Assembly: GCA_043758125.1 (NCBI GenBank) | Contig: JAYVOC010000138.1 | Span: 1-7,042, forward strand | Origin: JANXSD01 sp043758125 | Lineage (GTDB): Bacteria > Bacteroidota > Bacteroidia > AKYH767-A > OLB10 | Length of the DNA stretch: 7,042 nt | Direction of reading: 5' to 3' | Shown: positions 5,984 to 7,042 of the stretch, one piece after another | Layout of the letters: each line of letters begins with the position of its first letter | How positions within the stretch are numbered: position 1 is the stretch's first letter | Program-made: the position numbers and the translations under genes | Notes under the pieces: model-generated | The model's input: only the letters and a program-made list of their open reading frames with translations | Told to the model about the DNA's origin: nothing | The model's database searches: none

Positions 5984-7042
5984 ATGAAGAAGGAAAATGT
6001 GTTGCTGATAAACCGTGATATTAGCTGGCTAGCATTTAATGATAGGGTGTTGCAAGAAGCGAATGATCCTTCTGTTCCATTATTAGATAGGCTAAAGTTT
6101 CTCGGAATTGTTTCAAGTAATCGAGATGAATTTTTTCGTGTACGTGTTGCTTCTCTTAAACGATTAATTCGTTTAGGAAAACGCGGCGAAGAAATTTTAG
6201 GAGAAAATCCAATTCGATTACTAGAACAAATACAAAAAATAATTTTCAAACAACAAGATTGTTTTGATGAAAGTTATTTGCAATTATTATCCGAACTAGA
6301 ACAACAAGGAATATTTATACTCAATGAAAAACAGTTAACTACCGATCAAGGTATTTTTGTTCGACACTATTTTCAAGAGAAAGTACAACCAGCATTGGTT
6401 CCAATTTTACTAGATAATGTTCGGCAATTTCCTTACTTACGTGATAAAAGTATTTATTTTTTGGTAGTATTGAAACGAAAGAATAATAAATCACGCCATG
6501 CGCTAGTGGAAATTCCTACCGATGTAGTTTCTCGATTTCTTGTTTTGCCAACAGATAATAAATATGTTATTCTTCTTGATGATATTATTCGCTATTGCCT
6601 AGATGATCTATTCTTCAATTTCGAATACGATCAAATAAATGCTTACACGATTAAGATGACAAGAGATGCTGAGCTTGACATTGAACAAGATGTTACAAAA
6701 AGCTTAGTGAAGAAGGTTGCCGAAAGTGTTAAGCGTCGAAAAAAAGGTCAGCCTACAAGATTAATTTACGACGAAGCGATTCCTGAAAGTGAATTAAAAT
6801 TTATTTTAAATAAAATTAATCTTGGTAAAGAAGGGCAACCTATTGCTGGTGGTCGTTATCACAATTTCGTTGACTTTATTAAATTTCCATCACTTACAAA
6901 AGCAGATTTACGTTACAAGCCTTTAGTACAGCTTTCACATCCCGATTTAAAACCTCGAACAAGTGTACTAAAAGTAATTCGTAAGAAAGATATTCTTTTG
7001 TCGTTTCCTTATCAAAGTTATCATCACATTATCGATTTACTT
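5984..7042 (+). CDS. ppk1: Polyphosphate kinase 1, N-terminal half (cut by right edge)
   Basis: The first 353 codons are present and open to the right edge; the full family length is about 690 residues. PPK1 reversibly builds inorganic polyphosphate from the terminal phosphate of ATP through an autophosphorylated histidine. The N domain has RDISWLAFNDRVLQEA (11-26) and RLKFLGIVSSNRDEFFRVR (36-54), in which N46 corresponds to the E. coli ATP-base-contacting Asn45. The head domain covers about 105-320. RYHNFVDFIKFP at 291-302 is the conserved approach to the catalytic domain, and LLSFPYQSYHH (338-348) begins the first C-terminal phospholipase-D-like domain. The phosphorylated histidine lies beyond the window, so activity cannot be judged. 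Residue 47 is Arg where the usual motif is SNLDEF. The start is supported by alignment of the SWLAFN motif and an AAGGA nine bases upstream. It follows the lysine-rich gene by 20 bases, suggesting one transcript. Confidence 0.95.
   Translation, partial: MKKENVLLINRDISWLAFNDRVLQEANDPSVPLLDRLKFLGIVSSNRDEFFRVRVASLKRLIRLGKRGEEILGENPIRLLEQIQKIIFKQQDCFDESYLQLLSELEQQGIFILNEKQLTTDQGIFVRHYFQEKVQPALVPILLDNVRQFPYLRDKSIYFLVVLKRKNNKSRHALVEIPTDVVSRFLVLPTDNKYVILLDDIIRYCLDDLFFNFEYDQINAYTIKMTRDAELDIEQDVTKSLVKKVAESVKRRKKGQPTRLIYDEAIPESELKFILNKINLGKEGQPIAGGRYHNFVDFIKFPSLTKADLRYKPLVQLSHPDLKPRTSVLKVIRKKDILLSFPYQSYHHIIDLL

Noticed and set aside
5968..6249. 93-codon minus-strand frame opposite the start of ppk1
   Set aside because: It overlaps highly conserved PPK1 N-terminal motifs on the plus strand and has no family resemblance.

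Overview
The window looks like chromosomal DNA of a member of the Bacteroidota. It is clearly AT-rich. It carries a TonB-dependent receptor with an N-terminal carboxypeptidase-like regulatory domain, paired with a DUF5689 lipoprotein, a pairing known from this phylum. Start codons mostly lack Shine-Dalgarno sequences, and three upstream regions hold a perfect match to the Bacteroidota -7 promoter element TAnnTTTG. Nothing indicates a phage, plasmid, transposon, CRISPR array, tRNA or rRNA.

Layout. The left two thirds are read leftward. A TonB-dependent outer-membrane receptor (1822-4602) is followed 21 bases later by a DUF5689 / choice-of-anchor-J lipoprotein (445-1800). This two-gene unit ends at a strong intrinsic terminator (382-427). 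Beyond it, also leftward, is the first 111 codons of a diaminopimelate decarboxylase (lysA), cut by the left edge. The right third is read rightward from a divergent intergenic region of about 305 bp: a SixA-type histidine phosphatase (4908-5396), a small protein with a histone-H1-like lysine-rich tail (5610-5963), and, 20 bases later, the first 353 codons of polyphosphate kinase 1 (ppk1, 5984 to the right edge).

How the genes may work together. The leftward pair is probably an outer-membrane uptake system: a TonB-powered barrel with a surface or periplasmic lipoprotein partner, substrate unknown. The rightward genes share a phosphoryl-transfer theme. PPK1 makes polyphosphate through a phosphohistidine intermediate, SixA-like enzymes remove phosphate from histidine, and the lysine-rich protein is a plausible partner for polyphosphate, DNA or both. 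The small gene and ppk1 are very likely co-transcribed. The histidine phosphatase may be transcribed separately, because 213 bp with a candidate promoter lie between it and the small gene.

The most interesting item is the uncharacterised lysine-rich protein encoded immediately upstream of ppk1. The other genes belong to recognised families, although the ligand of the receptor/lipoprotein pair cannot be read from the sequence.
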